Shown here in pieces: positions 49,301 through 62,309 of a stretch of 64,000 nt of DNA. The stretch is from Eopsaltria australis (lineage: Eukaryota; Chordata; Aves; Passeriformes; Petroicidae). The position numbers were made by a program, and so were the translations under genes. The stretch's first letter is position 1. Each line of letters begins with the position of its first letter. The DNA is taken from assembly GCA_034509425.1 (NCBI GenBank), contig JAVTVJ010000296.1, positions 1,178,001 through 1,242,000 of the forward strand, given 5' to 3'. The notes under the pieces are model-generated. The model saw only the letters and a list, made by a program, of their open reading frames with translations. It was not told where the DNA came from and did not search any database.

Positions 49301-49418
49301 GGTGGCCATGTGGGCCTGCAAGACTCCGGCTGTGCTCTTCTGTCGGGATGGGCAGCCGGATACCATCTTTGAGGCCACCCTGAAGGCCAAAGCAGGCACC
49401 ATCGACACCAGCCTCTGA
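48138..49418 (+). CDS. GPR135: Probable G-protein coupled receptor 135, intronless
   Basis: GPR135 is an orphan class A receptor of the plasma membrane and endosomes. A single exon encodes 426 residues from ATG 48138 (A at -3). Alternatives are ATG 48150 and an in-frame ATG at 47949 that would add a basic Pro/Arg-rich leader unlike a receptor N-terminus. Visible features: N-glycosylation sequons NLS (14) and NES (21); TM1 with Asn59; TM2 with SLSELL; Cys117 and Cys195 for the extracellular disulphide; DRYCAIV (141-147) after TM3; Trp167 in TM4; Pro222 in TM5; CCWGPYC (275-281) in TM6; NPLIY (313-317) in TM7. The family hallmarks RQLRTVTNAF-like loop, RTATTVLIMIV, NPNIS and VAMWACKTPAVLFCRDG are present. 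The C-terminus ends DTSL, fitting a class I PDZ ligand. The usual Asp2.50 is Glu87. The protein is shorter than the human one (494), mainly at the N-terminus. Confidence 0.95.
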   Translation: MRLRMEPAAAVPGNLSGGGGNESGGEAAAAAGVAGWSAAALASQAAALLLIFALSALGNGAVVLVIARHRQLRTVTNAFVLSLSLSELLGALLCLPLAFLSLLSRPPGAWLFGQRLCLASAALHAGLGIAATLTMALLSFDRYCAIVRQPRHKMGRRRAAQLLAAVWLAALALAGPWYGLAGEGRREARPGSYRCVYVLPWGSSRLGPPYGAALIVLCYLLPFAVMCFCHFNICRAVRLAESRVRPLTTYGHLLRAYGEMRTATTVLIMIVSIICCWGPYCILGLAAAAGRLPFSPTMDAVASGMAWANGAINPLIYAARNPNISVLLRRSREGGYRTRNNMVAYLSVPGRPPEPRSRAERVRERYINRHSGPPGSALSSSSPASGGEVAMWACKTPAVLFCRDGQPDTIFEATLKAKAGTIDTSL

Positions 49419-50715
49419 AGGGATGGGGGGCCGGGATGGAGGCATTTGGCCACGGGCTGTCTCCCTGAAGAAAGTCCTGCTGCTTGAAGCCCCTTGCAGC
49501 CGGGAAACTGTGATGGGATTGTGTTTCTCCTCCGCCGTGTGAGCTCTGGTTTGGTGACCCAATCTGCGAGCCCAAGAGGTCCACAGGAAAGGGAAATCCC
49601 CCTTCCTTTTGGGCAGGCGTGGTGCACTGGTGACAGGCACCAAGCCCAGCCAACGCAAGAGCTCGGCTGAGAGAACGGGACGGGGTTTGCTCCAGACCTG
49701 CAGAAAGTGCCACTGTGAAGCTCGGAGGCTGACACCCCAAAGCAGCCCAAACTGACTGACTGACTGTGTGAGCTGTTTGTTAAGTGCCAAAAAAGCCACT
49801 GAAAGCTGAGCGCTGGCAGCTGGAAGCCATGCTGAAAACACCACACTGTGAAAACTGCATCGTGGCAGGAAAATGTTGCTTTTGCGCGTTACATGTGGAA
49901 GTGCCAACAGTCATAAAGTCACAGGCTGTAGGACAGGCTGGAAAACTGATCTATTTCTATTATTTTTTAAAATTTAAATGCTGAAGCATAACAAAAAAGT
50001 AATTGTGAAAGGGAAGATGAATGATACTGTGAGGGAAGGAAAGTGATACCTCAGTTGTCAGAATTTCAGCAGCCTTTTCTCTTTTTTTGCAGGTACAGTG
50101 AACTTAAAATACAATGAGTATGAGAAACATGAGTTCCTCAGACAGACTGAAAAGGGTGTGGGTGTAAAAGTGACGTGCACAAGATGTGTGTTTTCTTTTT
50201 CAGCTCATCCGAAGTGTCTCACATCTCCAATGGTTTTACCATAATTAGAGGAGCTGTCTGAAAGGAGAGGTAAAGCAATACCACGTGCTTTCTGTGTGCT
50301 CTGCAGCATGTGAAAATGTGTATATGCACAGAACAGATATTGTATTGATGGCAGCAATCCATTGGAATATAATGTTTGAAACCAGCTGTTTGCTGCTGAA
50401 AAAAAAAAAAAGAAATGGAAAATAACACCATGGAAGTGCAATTGCACAGCATAAATTCATATGAATTTATCAGTGTAATCTTTTTGTTCAAGGGCCCAAA
50501 GCCTTAAATTACTGTTTTGAATCGGAAATTAAGTTTTGGCCTTCGTTTGTCTTTGCCAGAGTTAAGTGTGAGACAGTGTTTTTCCTTGTACAGGCTTTAA
50601 AAATACAATGTTTCAGTTTTACCAGGTTTTTCTGCTGCTTGTGACACAAGTGAAAACACAGTATCATTATTTTGTAACTGACACTGGAAATAAATTATGT
50701 TTTATGCAGGGAATG
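49419..50715 (+). other. GPR135: GPR135 3' UTR
   Basis: After the TGA the sequence is free of CR1 and becomes AT-rich up to AATAAA at 50689-50694. The end is inferred from that signal only. Confidence 0.5.
50689..50694 (+). terminator. GPR135: Candidate polyadenylation signal of GPR135
   Basis: AATAAA lies about 1.27 kb past the GPR135 stop and is the first canonical hexamer I found on this strand after the gene. A T/G-rich stretch follows. Confidence 0.5.
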
Positions 50716-51750
50716 AAAGTGTCTCAGCCTGACATCATTCTCAGGCCAGCCTTGGGAAGGGAACTCCTGTAAAAAATTGCCAGATGAATGATAGTAGAGG
50801 GACCTAATTGTTGGTGAAATTTTAATGCAGCTGGTTTCCATGCTGTAAGCATTGCTGTAACTTTCTTCTCTGATGCTCCTGAAGCCCACGAGGAAAAGAT
50901 TTGACCCTCGACTATTCAGCACTGCTGATTTGCCCTGCAGCTACTGGATTTTGCAGGTTGAGCAGTGTTTTCTTGCTGTTTCAGAAACAAGCTGTGCAGA
51001 AAACCCACAGCTCTTCGTGGCAGCTGTTTGACAGCGAGTGAGCACGGGTGGCTTATTGGAAGGGCAGAACAGGAAATTTTGGCACCCTTGCCCTTCCACA
51101 GCAATTTGTGGCTGAGTGTGAATGGAAATGGGTGGTTGTGGATTATGAGATTGGATTTAATTCTTACCTGGTGAGCTGCAGGTGGTAACAAGGAGTTTGG
51201 TGGGGGATAATTGACCATGCAGAGCACATGGCAGAAAGCCCCTGAAAAGAGTGGTCCTGGCTCTGGCCACCTTCCCTGTCCCTTCTGTCCCCACCACCCC
51301 AGCTGACTCAGGCACTAAACAACCACTGATTCCCTTGTTTTCATGCTGGTTTCCTTTTCTACTGATTTGATGTCCTGACCAGTGTAGCACAGGCCAGGGA
51401 AGCATCTCTGTGGCAGTCAGGTATGGCAAGGGCATGATTGGGGATGTCAGGACTGAGGGAGCTGCAGGGAGAGTGGACTAACACAGCTTTCTAGGAAAGT
51501 GGTGGTGAAACTGCTATAGCATGAATTTCAACATATTTTTAACAAGCTCAGGCTGGTGCTCATTAGTCTTGCATGTGAGGAGTTGAATGGGGGCAGCTGG
51601 CTGTGGTCTTGGAGGCATCACAAATTGGCACATTTCTGTGAAATGCTTACTTGGGAGAGTCTTGACCTGATCCTTTTTGACATGGACCTGCTGCAGCTCC
51701 ACTAGAGAGCCAGCTGGTGTTTTAAAGCTGTGCCTGGCCTGTGCTCCTCA

Positions 51751-52110
51751 GAATCACAGAATCATTTCAGTTGAAAAAGGTCTCTTAAATCATGGAGTCC
51801 CAGCACTGCCAAGTCTGCCACTAACCCATGTCCCTAAGTGCCACATCGTCATGTCTTTTAAATGCCTCCAGGGATTGTGACTTTACCACTGCCCTGGGCA
51901 GCCTGTTCCAGTGTTTGGCAATTTTTTCTGGGAAGAACTTTTCCCTAATATCCAATTTAAACCTCTTCTGGTGCAACTTGAGGCATTTTCATCTGGTCCT
52001 GTTATTTGTTACCTGGGAGAAGAGACCAACCTCACCTGGCTACAACCTTCAGTTGTAGGGAGGTCCTCTCCAAACCTCCTTTTCTCCTGGTTAAACACTC
52101 CTTCAGCCAC
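51751..52110 (-). mobile_element. CR1 LINE 3' fragment
   Basis: It begins GAATCACAGAATCATTTCAG and contains 'cactaacccatgtccctaag', 'aaatgcctccagggattgtg' and 'gtgcaacttgaggcattttc'. This minus-strand copy is of the same subfamily as the one at 23.9 kb. Confidence 0.9.
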
Positions 52111-55100
52111 TCCTCGTATCACAGCAATGTTGAACAAGTCAGGTACACAGATCTCTACAGCCACATTTTTTAAAGTATGTTTTAAAAAATACAACAAATG
52201 ACCATAAATAAACCACAAACAGCAGCGAGAGGCACACACAAACCACACCAAAGGCTGCAGGCTGCCTGCCAGAGCTGTGCTTTGAATGCTGCTGTGTCCC
52301 ATCTCTGCTGGAGGTTGCTGCCTCTCACCCAGCAGCACAGAGTGGCTGAGAAGGTCTGTCCCTGCACCTCACAATAGCTCCATGTGTTCACCTGGGAGAA
52401 GGAAACCAGTGGATTAAGCCACTGTTTCACTACAGCAATGAAAACTCTGCCTGTGGTTGCAGCTGCTTGTTCCTGGGTAAGAAAACATTGCAGCAGGTGG
52501 CTCCTGGCCAGGCCACTGTGGGACATCACCCCCACATCTCCCACATGCCCGTGCTGGTGTCACCCCACTTAGAGATCCCCTTTCTTTGGGCTGAAGAACT
52601 CAGAAGGCAGCAAGACACTGAGGTTTTAGACACTGCAGAACTGGCTCTGAGGCTCCAACCCTCCAGCCTCTTTCCTTTTTCCTCCCTTGAGATGAGCCTG
52701 GACAAAGCAAACTGTACAAATCTTACTTGCACAAGGATATTGGGACATATTTTAGCACATCAAAAATCACGTGGATTATTCTATGCAGGATATTCAGCAT
52801 AAGAGAAAGAGGAATTCAAGCGATTTGAAGGCCAGTTCAGTCCTGGATACCAGAGACAACTTCAGTGAAAAGCATATTAGAAATGAGTCCTTGTGCTCTT
52901 TAGTCTCTTGTTGACTTTCCAGCATATTTAAACTCTCATTTTGAGAGTCCCTTACTATTTGGCAATGATACACATGCCACTGACTGAACGAATGCATTAT
53001 ATCTTAGAAGGAAAACATTAAATCTTGATGAATGACAGGCATTTTAGAACACACTGCTCCAACAGCACGCAGTGGTAGTTTTCCTGCTGATTTAATCATC
53101 AGATTTGTTCAAGCAGTTATTTTCCACTCCCTTCCTAATCTCTGGATGAAGCCTCCGTTCAAAGCAAATGCTGCGTGCCTAACTTACGAACTGCGAACAA
53201 TTAGCAGTCCAATTAGCAGTATTTATAAGTGACAGCCTGATGGGCTGTAATAGCTGCCATCAATCACCAGAACTGGGAGAGCTCAGGAGTACGAAATCCC
53301 CCATTGCTGCCTCTTTCAGCGCTGGTGTTGGTTCCTGTATCCAGTAGGTGCCAGCAGAGACCTGAGCAGAGCTCTCCCGATAGTGATCCTCAGAAAAGCC
53401 TCGTCTTGTTAATGAGATCAACCACTGCTCTCAGAACTGCTGCTTCCCAAATTCAAGCACTCAGGGTAGGGGCTGTGACTGATGCCCAAAGAGCACCTCA
53501 CCAAAACCTGGTTTGAAAGGCAGATTCAACACATGCTGCTCTTTGGGAAGTTTGTTGTACAGGCTGAAATGAGTAATTTGGACAGCACATCAGAAAAGTG
53601 GCATTTTGTGCATGCAGACCAGGGCTGGTAGGATCAGTCCTGGTGCTGGCAGGGTGCTTAGTTCAGCAGCACAGCTGCCTCCTCACTCTGGATGCTTTTG
53701 CGTTTTCACGTGGTGACTCTGTTTATTAATAATAAATGGGTGCACATCTAGATCTGCTTGCAAAGCATTACAGAGCCACAAAGTAAGTGCTGGAAAGAAA
53801 ACTTCCTGAGCCCTGCAGGAGGAGTAACCCAGAATAGGAACCAGGCTCGGGGGACCCAATGTCCAGCTGTGCTGTGCTGCTTTGCTGCTGCAAGCCTTGG
53901 GCTTGCCATGAGCAGTGGAGTGAGTCCCAGTGGCTGCACTGGGGCTGGATGTGCGATGCCAAGGCCAGCCCTCCTCCTGTGCCAAGGCCAGCCCTCCTGC
54001 TGTTCCCACTTTGCAGAGCACTGATGGGTTTCAATGCCATGATGCTGGGAGGGAGCTGCCCAAGTCCTGAAGCATCTACACTCACCACAGCCAAAGTGCT
54101 CAGGAAACAGCTCAGCATTCCTAGATATTTTTTTCCTAGGAAATCACCACTGCAAGAAGCAGGAGGAAAAGTGACGTGGAGAGACACAGACTGTAAATCC
54201 CTCTCAGTGTCATGAAATGGATGAGTCACAGGGGAAATCAAAGCGAAAGTAGCAGAAACCCCAGGGCACAGCACTGATCTGTCTGGGGAGTGATGGATGA
54301 GCTCAGCCTAGGAGACCCCGGGAGGCTGTGACAAGGGAATTTAACAAGGGGCTGTTTGCTGGGGCTGTTTGTACTGGGTGGCACAGCACACCAGTGTGCC
54401 CACAGGCTCCTGGGGTGATCAAAAGAGAAGAGCAGGATCCTGCTGTGATTCAGCAGAGGAAGTTAATTCACCCTGAGAGGAACTGCTTGTTACTTATGTT
54501 ATTTCTTGACTTGTTGGCACTGAGCTCCACCATGTTCAGCTGATTTCACATAGGCAAGCACTGCCATAAACCCACAAAACTGAATGGGGAGCAATTTTTA
54601 AGTACTTGGGATCCTTAATGTTATACATCCATTATTCTTGCCTTTATTTTTAATCTTATCTCTTGCATAATCAGCTCAAAAGCTAATAAGCTAAGGGAAC
54701 ATCAAAAGGTATTCATAAAGGTAACAACTATTTTTGAAAGCTTTGCTCAGACCAGAGGACTGTGCCTTTCCTCGAGGGCCTTTTATTGTGTGCACTGTAG
54801 AGTTAAAGGTGCTCCTCACATCTTCTTTCCCTTCAGACATAGAGAGCATCTCTTCTTGCCACCGTAAGAAGCTGAAAAGTTGCAGCAGTGATGACTTTGG
54901 GGAAATCACTTAGGAAAATGATATTCCTCAGCTTCTGGGATGGAGATTGGATGTGGAAATAGTGCTGATCAGCCTGCCACATCTGCAGGAATATCCAGGT
55001 TTCTCCCAGGGGCCAGAGTGAGTCTGGCTGAAGGCAGCAGGGATATCTCCTCCTGCTTCAACCAGCAGCTCTGATGCAGAGGCTTAAACACTTTGGTTAA

Positions 55101-57132
55101 TGCTCAGGGGCCTGGCTGGAGGGGTTCATGGAGGGATTCACACTCAGAGGAGGTGAAAATTGTCCTCCGATTGGGGCTGCACACAGATAGCAGGCTGGCT
55201 CCTGTGTGAGCCTAGGGATACACCAGGGTGGCCCAGCCCACCCCACTCCATCAGAGAGCAGCTGGGAGGATGCTGGTGCTTCAAAACCCCTCTGGATGGG
55301 CCCTACAAATTATCACACCCCCAAGGCTCATCTACTCTCAGGGTAGATGTGGACAAAACCAGCAAGATAAATTTCTCTGAAATTCATCTCGCCTTCCCAG
55401 TAATTCTCTCACGACCCTGTAAATGTAATTTGCTTACCTGATTTAGCAACATACTCTGAACTAATCTCAGCATCAGGGATAAAAAATGCTCTGAGTAACC
55501 AGGTCACTTATTTTTTCCAGTGGAATCTAATGTGCTGCAGCACTTGTGGCTGATCTGTGCCTGTGGCTTCTGTGCTCAGTCTGGTGCATTTTACAGAACA
55601 TTTGGTAATATAGCATCCCTGAGGTCATGTCAAGTTCTGAATACAGCATCTGAATTGTGGAGTCTTTACAGAAAATGTAACTCAAATGGTGATCTCCTCC
55701 TGCTATTAAATTGGAAAGATTTGCCATAGAAACCAGGTCTTGCCTGAGTGCTTCTTACTGATTTTGTTGTAAAAAGGGGTTTAGGCAATGATCAGGAGCT
55801 GAGTAAAGCACAAAACTGGGACTTCCTTACTTTTCCTTGAGCCCAGGGGATGCTCTGCACAGAGCTTGGTGAAGTAAAGCTGTCTGAAAATACACGGGCA
55901 CAAATTCAAACAGATGGAAAAGCTGTTGGTACATCTCAGCACCCAAAGCCCAGGTAAATCCAGGGGCAGTGTCCCAGCCCAGCTTACAGCAGTGTCCAGG
56001 CAGGCCAAAGGCAGCAGGAACAAAGCTGTGTCCTCCAGAGCTGCTGTGGTGGTGCCCAGGATAATCCTGGTTTAGAGCAGCTTTGCTTGCTGTTGCCCAA
56101 ATACAAAGTGTGTGTGTCCTGTCCCTCCTGCAGAGCCACCTCTGAGCTGGGAATGTGTGAGCAAACAGTGGAATAAGGGCCAACAAAGAAAGTAATGGAA
56201 AAATGGCCATTTCAACGACTTACCTTCACAGAGTTCCCCTGGGAAATGGGAAAATCCAGCTTAATTTCAAGTTCTTTGCGATGTGACAACAGAGTGCATG
56301 CAAGGTCTAAGGAAAGCTGGGTAGAAATAGACTCCCAACAGAGCCTGGCACTGGGGCAAGCCCTGGGGGGCACTGTGTGATAATTTCAAAAGCAATGGAA
56401 GTAACTTCAGATGACCCATGAAATTGTTTTGAGTTAGTTTATTTTACACACACGTGCATTTTTGGTGCCTGCACGTGCACACACTGCGCATGGACCCGAA
56501 GGTCGGGCATTGCCCGAAGCCACAGAGAAGCCACAGGCTGTGACCTTTGGCTATTTGACTCGAATTACAACGGAGAGAATTAAAATTAGCCCTCCTCAGC
56601 CATGCTGGGGGAAACTTACACAGAAAATTTAGCATGAGAACTTTTCAGACCACAGAAGAGATCAGAGAGGAAAACAAGAAGCGGGGTTGATTTTGTACTT
56701 GGCAGCTCTAAAATGCTGAAGTTGGAAAGCGCCAGCAGATGGCACTTTCCTCAGCCTTTGCTGAGGCTCTGGTGGGGATTTCTCCCTGGCTTACCTGCAC
56801 ACTCTCATCAAGCCTGGTTTAAGGCTAAAAATGACACAAAATGCTCAGAGGTTTCAGGTCAGAGCACTCCTGATTCAAACGGAGAACTCTCCTTTTTACA
56901 TGCATTTATTGGAGGACTCTGAGCAATGCCAGGGAGAGAGCTTGCAGAAGAGGTGTCTGCAAGATTTGCTGCAGGAGATGGGGTGGAGATGAGGCTCATC
57001 CCCTCCCTCCTGCATCCATCACCTTTGTGTGTGCTTGGGCTCTTCTGTCTCCTCCAGAAGCAGATCTCAAATAGTTTTGAGCATGTTCACCCACAGCACA
57101 GGCTGGTGAAATAACCAGCTTTTATGGGAGCT

Positions 57133-57615
57133 GAGAATTATAGAATTGTTTGGAATCACAGAATCATCTAGATTGGAAAAGATCTCCAAGATTGAATCCA
57201 ACCATTCCCCCAGCACTGCCAATCTCACCACTAAACCACGTCCCCAAGTGCAATATCTACATGGCTTTTAGACACCTCCAGGGATGGTGATTCCACCACT
57301 GCCCTGAGCAGCCTGTTCCAATGCTTGGCAGCTCTTTGGACAAAGCACTTTCCTCTAATACCCAATCTAAACCTGCTCTGGCATAACTTGAGGCTGTTTT
57401 CTCTTATCCTGTTTGTTCGCTAGGAGAAGAGACCAACCCCCACTTAGCTACAACCTCTTGTCAGGGAGTTGTAGAGTGAGAAGGTCCCCCCTGAGCCTCC
57501 TTTTCTCCAGGCTGAGGCCCCCCCAGCTCTCTCTGTTGCTCCTCATCAGACTTGTGCCTGTTCCTGTGGCACTCCAGCAGTGCCAGCCCTGTACAAGGAC
57601 TGCAGATTTGATCAG
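57133..57615 (-). mobile_element. CR1 LINE 3' fragment, about 480 bp
   Basis: It starts with 'gaattatagaattgtttgga' and 'atcacagaatcatctagatt', then 'gacacctccagggatggtga', 'ataacttgaggctgttttct' and 'ctgagcctccttttctccag'. It is a long minus-strand copy. Confidence 0.9.
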
Positions 57616-59604
57616 GTTGTGTGACAGTGATGATGGCAAAGTGTAGTTTTACCCCAGAACATCTGCTTGAGCTGTGACACAGACACTAGCACTGGGGACA
57701 GAGCCAGGTCCAGCCTGGCTGGGACCACAGCACAGGTGGGAGCAGAACTGGCAGCATCCCTGCTTTTCTTACCCTTTCCTTAGGGAATCCAGCAGGGATA
57801 TCAAAGTCTGGCAGGTCCATTGGGCCACTGTCCCCTCTCTTGGGAGTAAATAACAGTCCAGCAGTCTAGTGGCACAGAGTGGCAGCACTGCCAGCGGGTG
57901 GGAGCTGGGTATGTCTCCCCGTCCAGCCGTGCCTGCCCTACTTGCAGAGCTGAGCTTTGCATGCAATGCTGCAATGCTGCCGTGCCTGCATCGGGCCATT
58001 GCCCCAACCCCTTGACTCACCCTTTCCAAGCTGGGGCGCGATGCCAAGGACAACAGGCGGAGCGCAGGAGGTGACACCCGACACTCCTCGCTCCGCCGGG
58101 ACTCCCAGCCGCCCCAGCCTTCGGCAACAGGGAAAGCTGGAGAGAAGCAGAGCCAGGGCTGGCCCAGCAGGTTCGGTGCCACCAACCAGGGTGGCCCCAT
58201 GGGACAATTCCTGCAGGAGCACCGTGCCCGGCAGCTTCCCTGGCACCAGCGGGTCTGGGCAGGTTGGGATCCCTGGCACCTTTGTGAGCTGGCTCATGGC
58301 TGTAACTGGAGGGAGCAGCCAGGATTTGGGGCACAGGAAGCCTTCTTTAGGTGAAAACCCAGACAGCCAGGACATCACTGGAGATGGGCTCGCATAGCAC
58401 AGCTGTGCCAGTCCAGCACACTGCCCACCCTGGTCCCCTTTCCCCTGGGATGACCAACATTGTATCTGAAATTTATGTTCTTAAACCATAGATGCTGCTA
58501 ATCCAGCCATGTGGAACTGTTTGAAGCCCAGGAACCTTTAAAGTTACTAAGATTTTCTTCTTGCCTCAAGTATCTTGCTCACATCTCCCACTGCCACCCT
58601 GTCCCTATCCTGAGGACTGTCCTGTGTCACAAAATGATGTGGCCCAGGAAACCTGTGATCTGCCATAAACTAGAATTTCAGGTCCTCATTGGTTTGTGGG
58701 GTTTGGCCAGCTTGTTCACATCTATTTATGGACAAACCCAGACCAGCCCTAGGCTGGGGACACGGGGATTTATGGTGGGAAGAGCAGCTGAAGCCATTCC
58801 TGTTTTCCTTGGGTCCTGTCACCACAGCCCTGGGCTGCTTTCCCATGGCATCACCAGCCCACGACTGCCAGGGGTGGTGATGGAATCGGTGCTCCCTGCC
58901 AGCCCCAATCCAAAATGGGAAGCCCATGGGTCAGAGGACAATGCAGACGCTCCCACTAGCACAGGTAGTGGGGTCTGGGGTTGTTGGGTGTTGCAAAAAT
59001 CACTCAAGGGCGCTGGAAAAAGAAAACAACACAAAGCCTGGATGGAAAGGTGTGTGGGAAAGGAAAAGGTGAGTAGGAATAGGCCAGGAGGGGTTTGGGC
59101 TACTGCCAAGGAAACATCACTAGATAGGCTTGCTACAGGCACAGTGGCCAGCCCAGCCAGCACTTCTCCTGGAAAAAGGGACAGGATCCAATCCCATGAT
59201 GCAAAACTGGCTGCTGCCTCAATGCAGGATCCTGGAAAAGCCCTAGAGGGCTTTTGGAAAAATTCCCACCAAGGTGGGAACAGGCATCAGCAACAAAAGG
59301 AGGAGAAATGAAGGGAATCACCTACTGGGAGGCATTTCAGAACTCACATGGGGGTGAAAGTGTGGATGCTGCAGTCCTGGAGGATGGAAAAACCCACCTG
59401 CCTTCAACCCAGCAGATGGGAAAAACCCCAACATCCTAAAATCCAGGGAAAGAGTGAAGGGGTCAGTTATCAGTCAACCCCAGAATTGCCTGCAAACACA
59501 CCCAAAAAACAGCAACCCTCAGAGAGCCTCTTTTTCAACATCTGCCTCAGTTCCTAAATATCCCATTTTTTCCCCTAAAAAATAACTCACGCCTCTGCCG
59601 TGTA

Positions 59605-62309
59605 CACTCACCGAAATCGTTTTGCTTTATTGCATATTGCCATCTTAGAAAATGTACAGTCTCATAACATTACACAGCATTTCCCACTAGCTAGAACTAC
59701 TAACATCCTTGCACCTAACAAACTACCTTTAGTCACTACGAAGCTAATAAGGTCCAAGACATAAACTTTCCTTTACAAATTATTATGGATTTTTTTTTGT
59801 TTGTTTTGTTTTTGGCATTATTAAAAAAAAAAATCATCTTTAAAATACACACCCAAGAGAAAAGAGTGGCTACTTACACCAGCACCAATCTAAAAGTAGT
59901 TTTCGACAATGGCACATGAAATTACCTGCACACAGCCTTTGTATTTATTTATAGAGATATAATATTTTTTTCTTTTTTCTATTTTTTTTTGAAAGAAAAC
60001 AAAGAAATGGCAAAGTCAGCCTGATAATGAGGCTGTTGTAAAACAATTTAAAAAAAAAACCAACCCAAGAGGTTTGGAAGGGCAAGAGGAAATCTGTCAG
60101 GAAAGGTCCTGATGTGGCACTGGGGTTGCAGAGGCAGGAGCCGGGGTGGGTGCTGGCACCCAGGGACCCCGGGAGGACATGGCCCTTTCTGACCCCCACC
60201 ACCTGTCCAATTAAACACCATTGGTGTGACCAACCATTCCTTAAACCATCAGAAGCCAAACTTTTTTTTTTTTAACCTTTTTTTTTTTTCCTTCTTACTT
60301 TTATATATTTTCAATTCCCCCCATAGTCCATTCCCTCAGTCGTATCAGCCCCATTTTTTTCAGCCATAAATAAAAAATATAAATAGAGGCACTTTAGTTA
60401 AGGAATAGTATTATCATTACCTTTTGTCTTTATTTCCCCCTCCTTCTGAAAGCAAAGTGCTTAACTCCACCTTTGAACATAATCTGCAGGTTCTGCAGCT
60501 GCTTGGATATGAGGTGCTGGACTTTATTTTCTGCGCTTACCTGCTTTATTTATTACTGCTTTAAATGCTACTCAGAAAGTCTTCTTTTTTTTTTTTTTTC
60601 TCTTTTTTTTTTCTTCTTTTTTTTTTTTTTTTAAATCTACAGTGCGTTAAACGTTGCAATGAAGAAAAGAACAAAATGGTAAAACCACAGCTCTTGACAA
60701 CTCTGCTTCGAGAGAGATTTCACAGCTTTCACTCAGCACACAGACCCCGTGGCCTTCAGGTGCTTAGAACCATTTTTTTTTTTTTTTTTATACAAATTAG
60801 TTTAAACAGCACTTTTGCTATACAGTACATATAGTTAACTGACATCCCATACCCCACCAGTAATACCGATTATCTGACAAAAAAAAAAAAAAAAAAAAAA
60901 AGAACAACCAACCTTATTTCAAATAGTGTTAATATCTAGTGCAACAGGGACAAACTCATCTCTCCACAGGAAAAAGAACAATTAAACAAAAAAAAAAAAA
61001 AAATCACAAAGGTATTGGATGGTATAAAAAGGTTTTGTTTTGCTTTCTTAAAAAACATACCACAAATAAATAAAAGTAAAAAGTAACAGTCCTCTATATA
61101 CTCAGCATAATTTAAGAATAGAAATGTTAATATGTTAATGGTGGTTATTTTTTATTCTCCAATTCTTAATTTTCTAAACCCTTAAATTATTACTCCCTGA
61201 GAGCTCTGAATTACTTTTATTATTGGTTTTCTTTTTTTTGTCTTTTTTTTTTTTTTTTTTTGGACTGACATTTGACAGGTAGTTCTGCTTACAAATTTGC
61301 AATGACAATGAACAGCAAACCAGTCAAAAAAGGACCTGGCTAAGAGACGAGTGTTTCTTGGCATCGCTGCTTCTGTGTGTCCAAGAAAGAAAAAGGAAAA
61401 GAAGGTGGGTGAAAGCTGGTGGGTTTTACCCCAACCCCTTTGTATTTCAGAGACCTTTGGTCCTGACCCACCTTGACAGAGGATACAGTTTGTCCCATTG
61501 AACAGAAAGCAAGAACAAAAGTTACAACGCAAACGTTTATGCTCTTCGTCTCCTCCGAGAACCGAACCTTTCCCACCGTCCTGGGCCAGAAAACATTGCA
61601 AAAGTATAAATACATCAGTGTGGCGTTACAGCGAGAAGCACTTTGGGGTAAATTTGTCCTTTAACAAGGTGGCAGCAGGAGGAAAAAGAGTGCTCCCCAA
61701 GGATGACGGGAAGAGCATCGCCGGGAGCGCTCGCGGCGCCGAGCTTGGGGACGCACGGATCTGCGAGTTCCTCAGAATAATCACAACAATGAGAGAAAAC
61801 AAACAAACAAACAATGGATTAAAGTTCAGTCAACTTTGCTTTTTTTTTTTCTTTTCTTCTTTAAACCGCTCGGCTTGTGTGCAAGGCATCCCCTGCAGAC
61901 GGCCTGGGGGGGTTCCGAGCAGGAGAGCAGCAGGAGGAAGCTTCCCCCTTGGCTTTGGGGCCGCGGGGACGGCCGGCGGCTTGGGCTTGGGTCCTCTCTT
62001 GCTCCACGGAGGCGGCATTGTGCTTGTGCATGGGGAGAATTACTTTTTGGAGTGGGGAGGAGGCAGTGCTGGCCCTCACCAACGTGAGCTGCCCACGTGC
62101 CTCCCTCCACACCCCCCGACCCGACTATATACACAGTATAAACACACACACACACTCGCCCGCGGGGACGAAGAGCGTGCCACTGTTCCGCTTCGAATCG
62201 CAAGGCAGTGTCATGGAAACAAACCAAAAAAAAAAAGAAATAAAACCATAGCCACTTCAGAAAGACTGACCCGCGTGTCTTTAGCCGGGTTTTGTCGTCA
62301 GTTTGTTTC
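59605..62309 (-). other. DAAM1: DAAM1 3' UTR
   Basis: About 2.7 kb of AT-rich sequence follows the DAAM1 stop on the minus strand and reaches AATAAA (TTTATT on +) at 59626-59631. CR1 copies are absent, in contrast to the flanking intron and spacer, as expected for a constrained UTR. Several homopolymer T/A runs (near 60.25, 60.6, 60.88 and 61.25 kb) account for the open frames rich in Phe and Lys. Confidence 0.7.
59626..59631 (-). terminator. DAAM1: Polyadenylation signal of DAAM1
   Basis: TTTATT on the + strand gives AATAAA on the minus strand about 2.68 kb past the stop, a distance consistent with the long 3' UTRs of DAAM1 mRNAs. Other TTTATT hexamers further inside the UTR could give shorter forms. 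Confidence 0.5.

Larger units (their letters stand above)
50716..59604. other. Spacer between GPR135 and DAAM1
   Basis: No exon of a recognisable gene is seen on either strand. It holds two CR1 copies (51.8 and 57.2 kb) and a short tandem of 'tgccaaggccagccctcct' near 53.96 kb. A 266-codon open frame at 58511-59311 shows no family resemblance and is discounted. Confidence 0.6.

Noticed and set aside
47994..49907. 637-codon open frame antisense to GPR135
   Set aside because: It mirrors the GC-rich sense codons; Gly/Ala/Arg/Gln-rich composition and no recognisable domain.
58511..59311. 266-codon open frame in the GPR135-DAAM1 spacer
   Set aside because: No domain, signal peptide or family resemblance, and no supporting splice or poly(A) context; probably a chance open frame.
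60565..60834. Phe-rich open frame in the DAAM1 3' UTR
   Set aside because: Produced by homopolymer T runs on the non-coding strand of the UTR.
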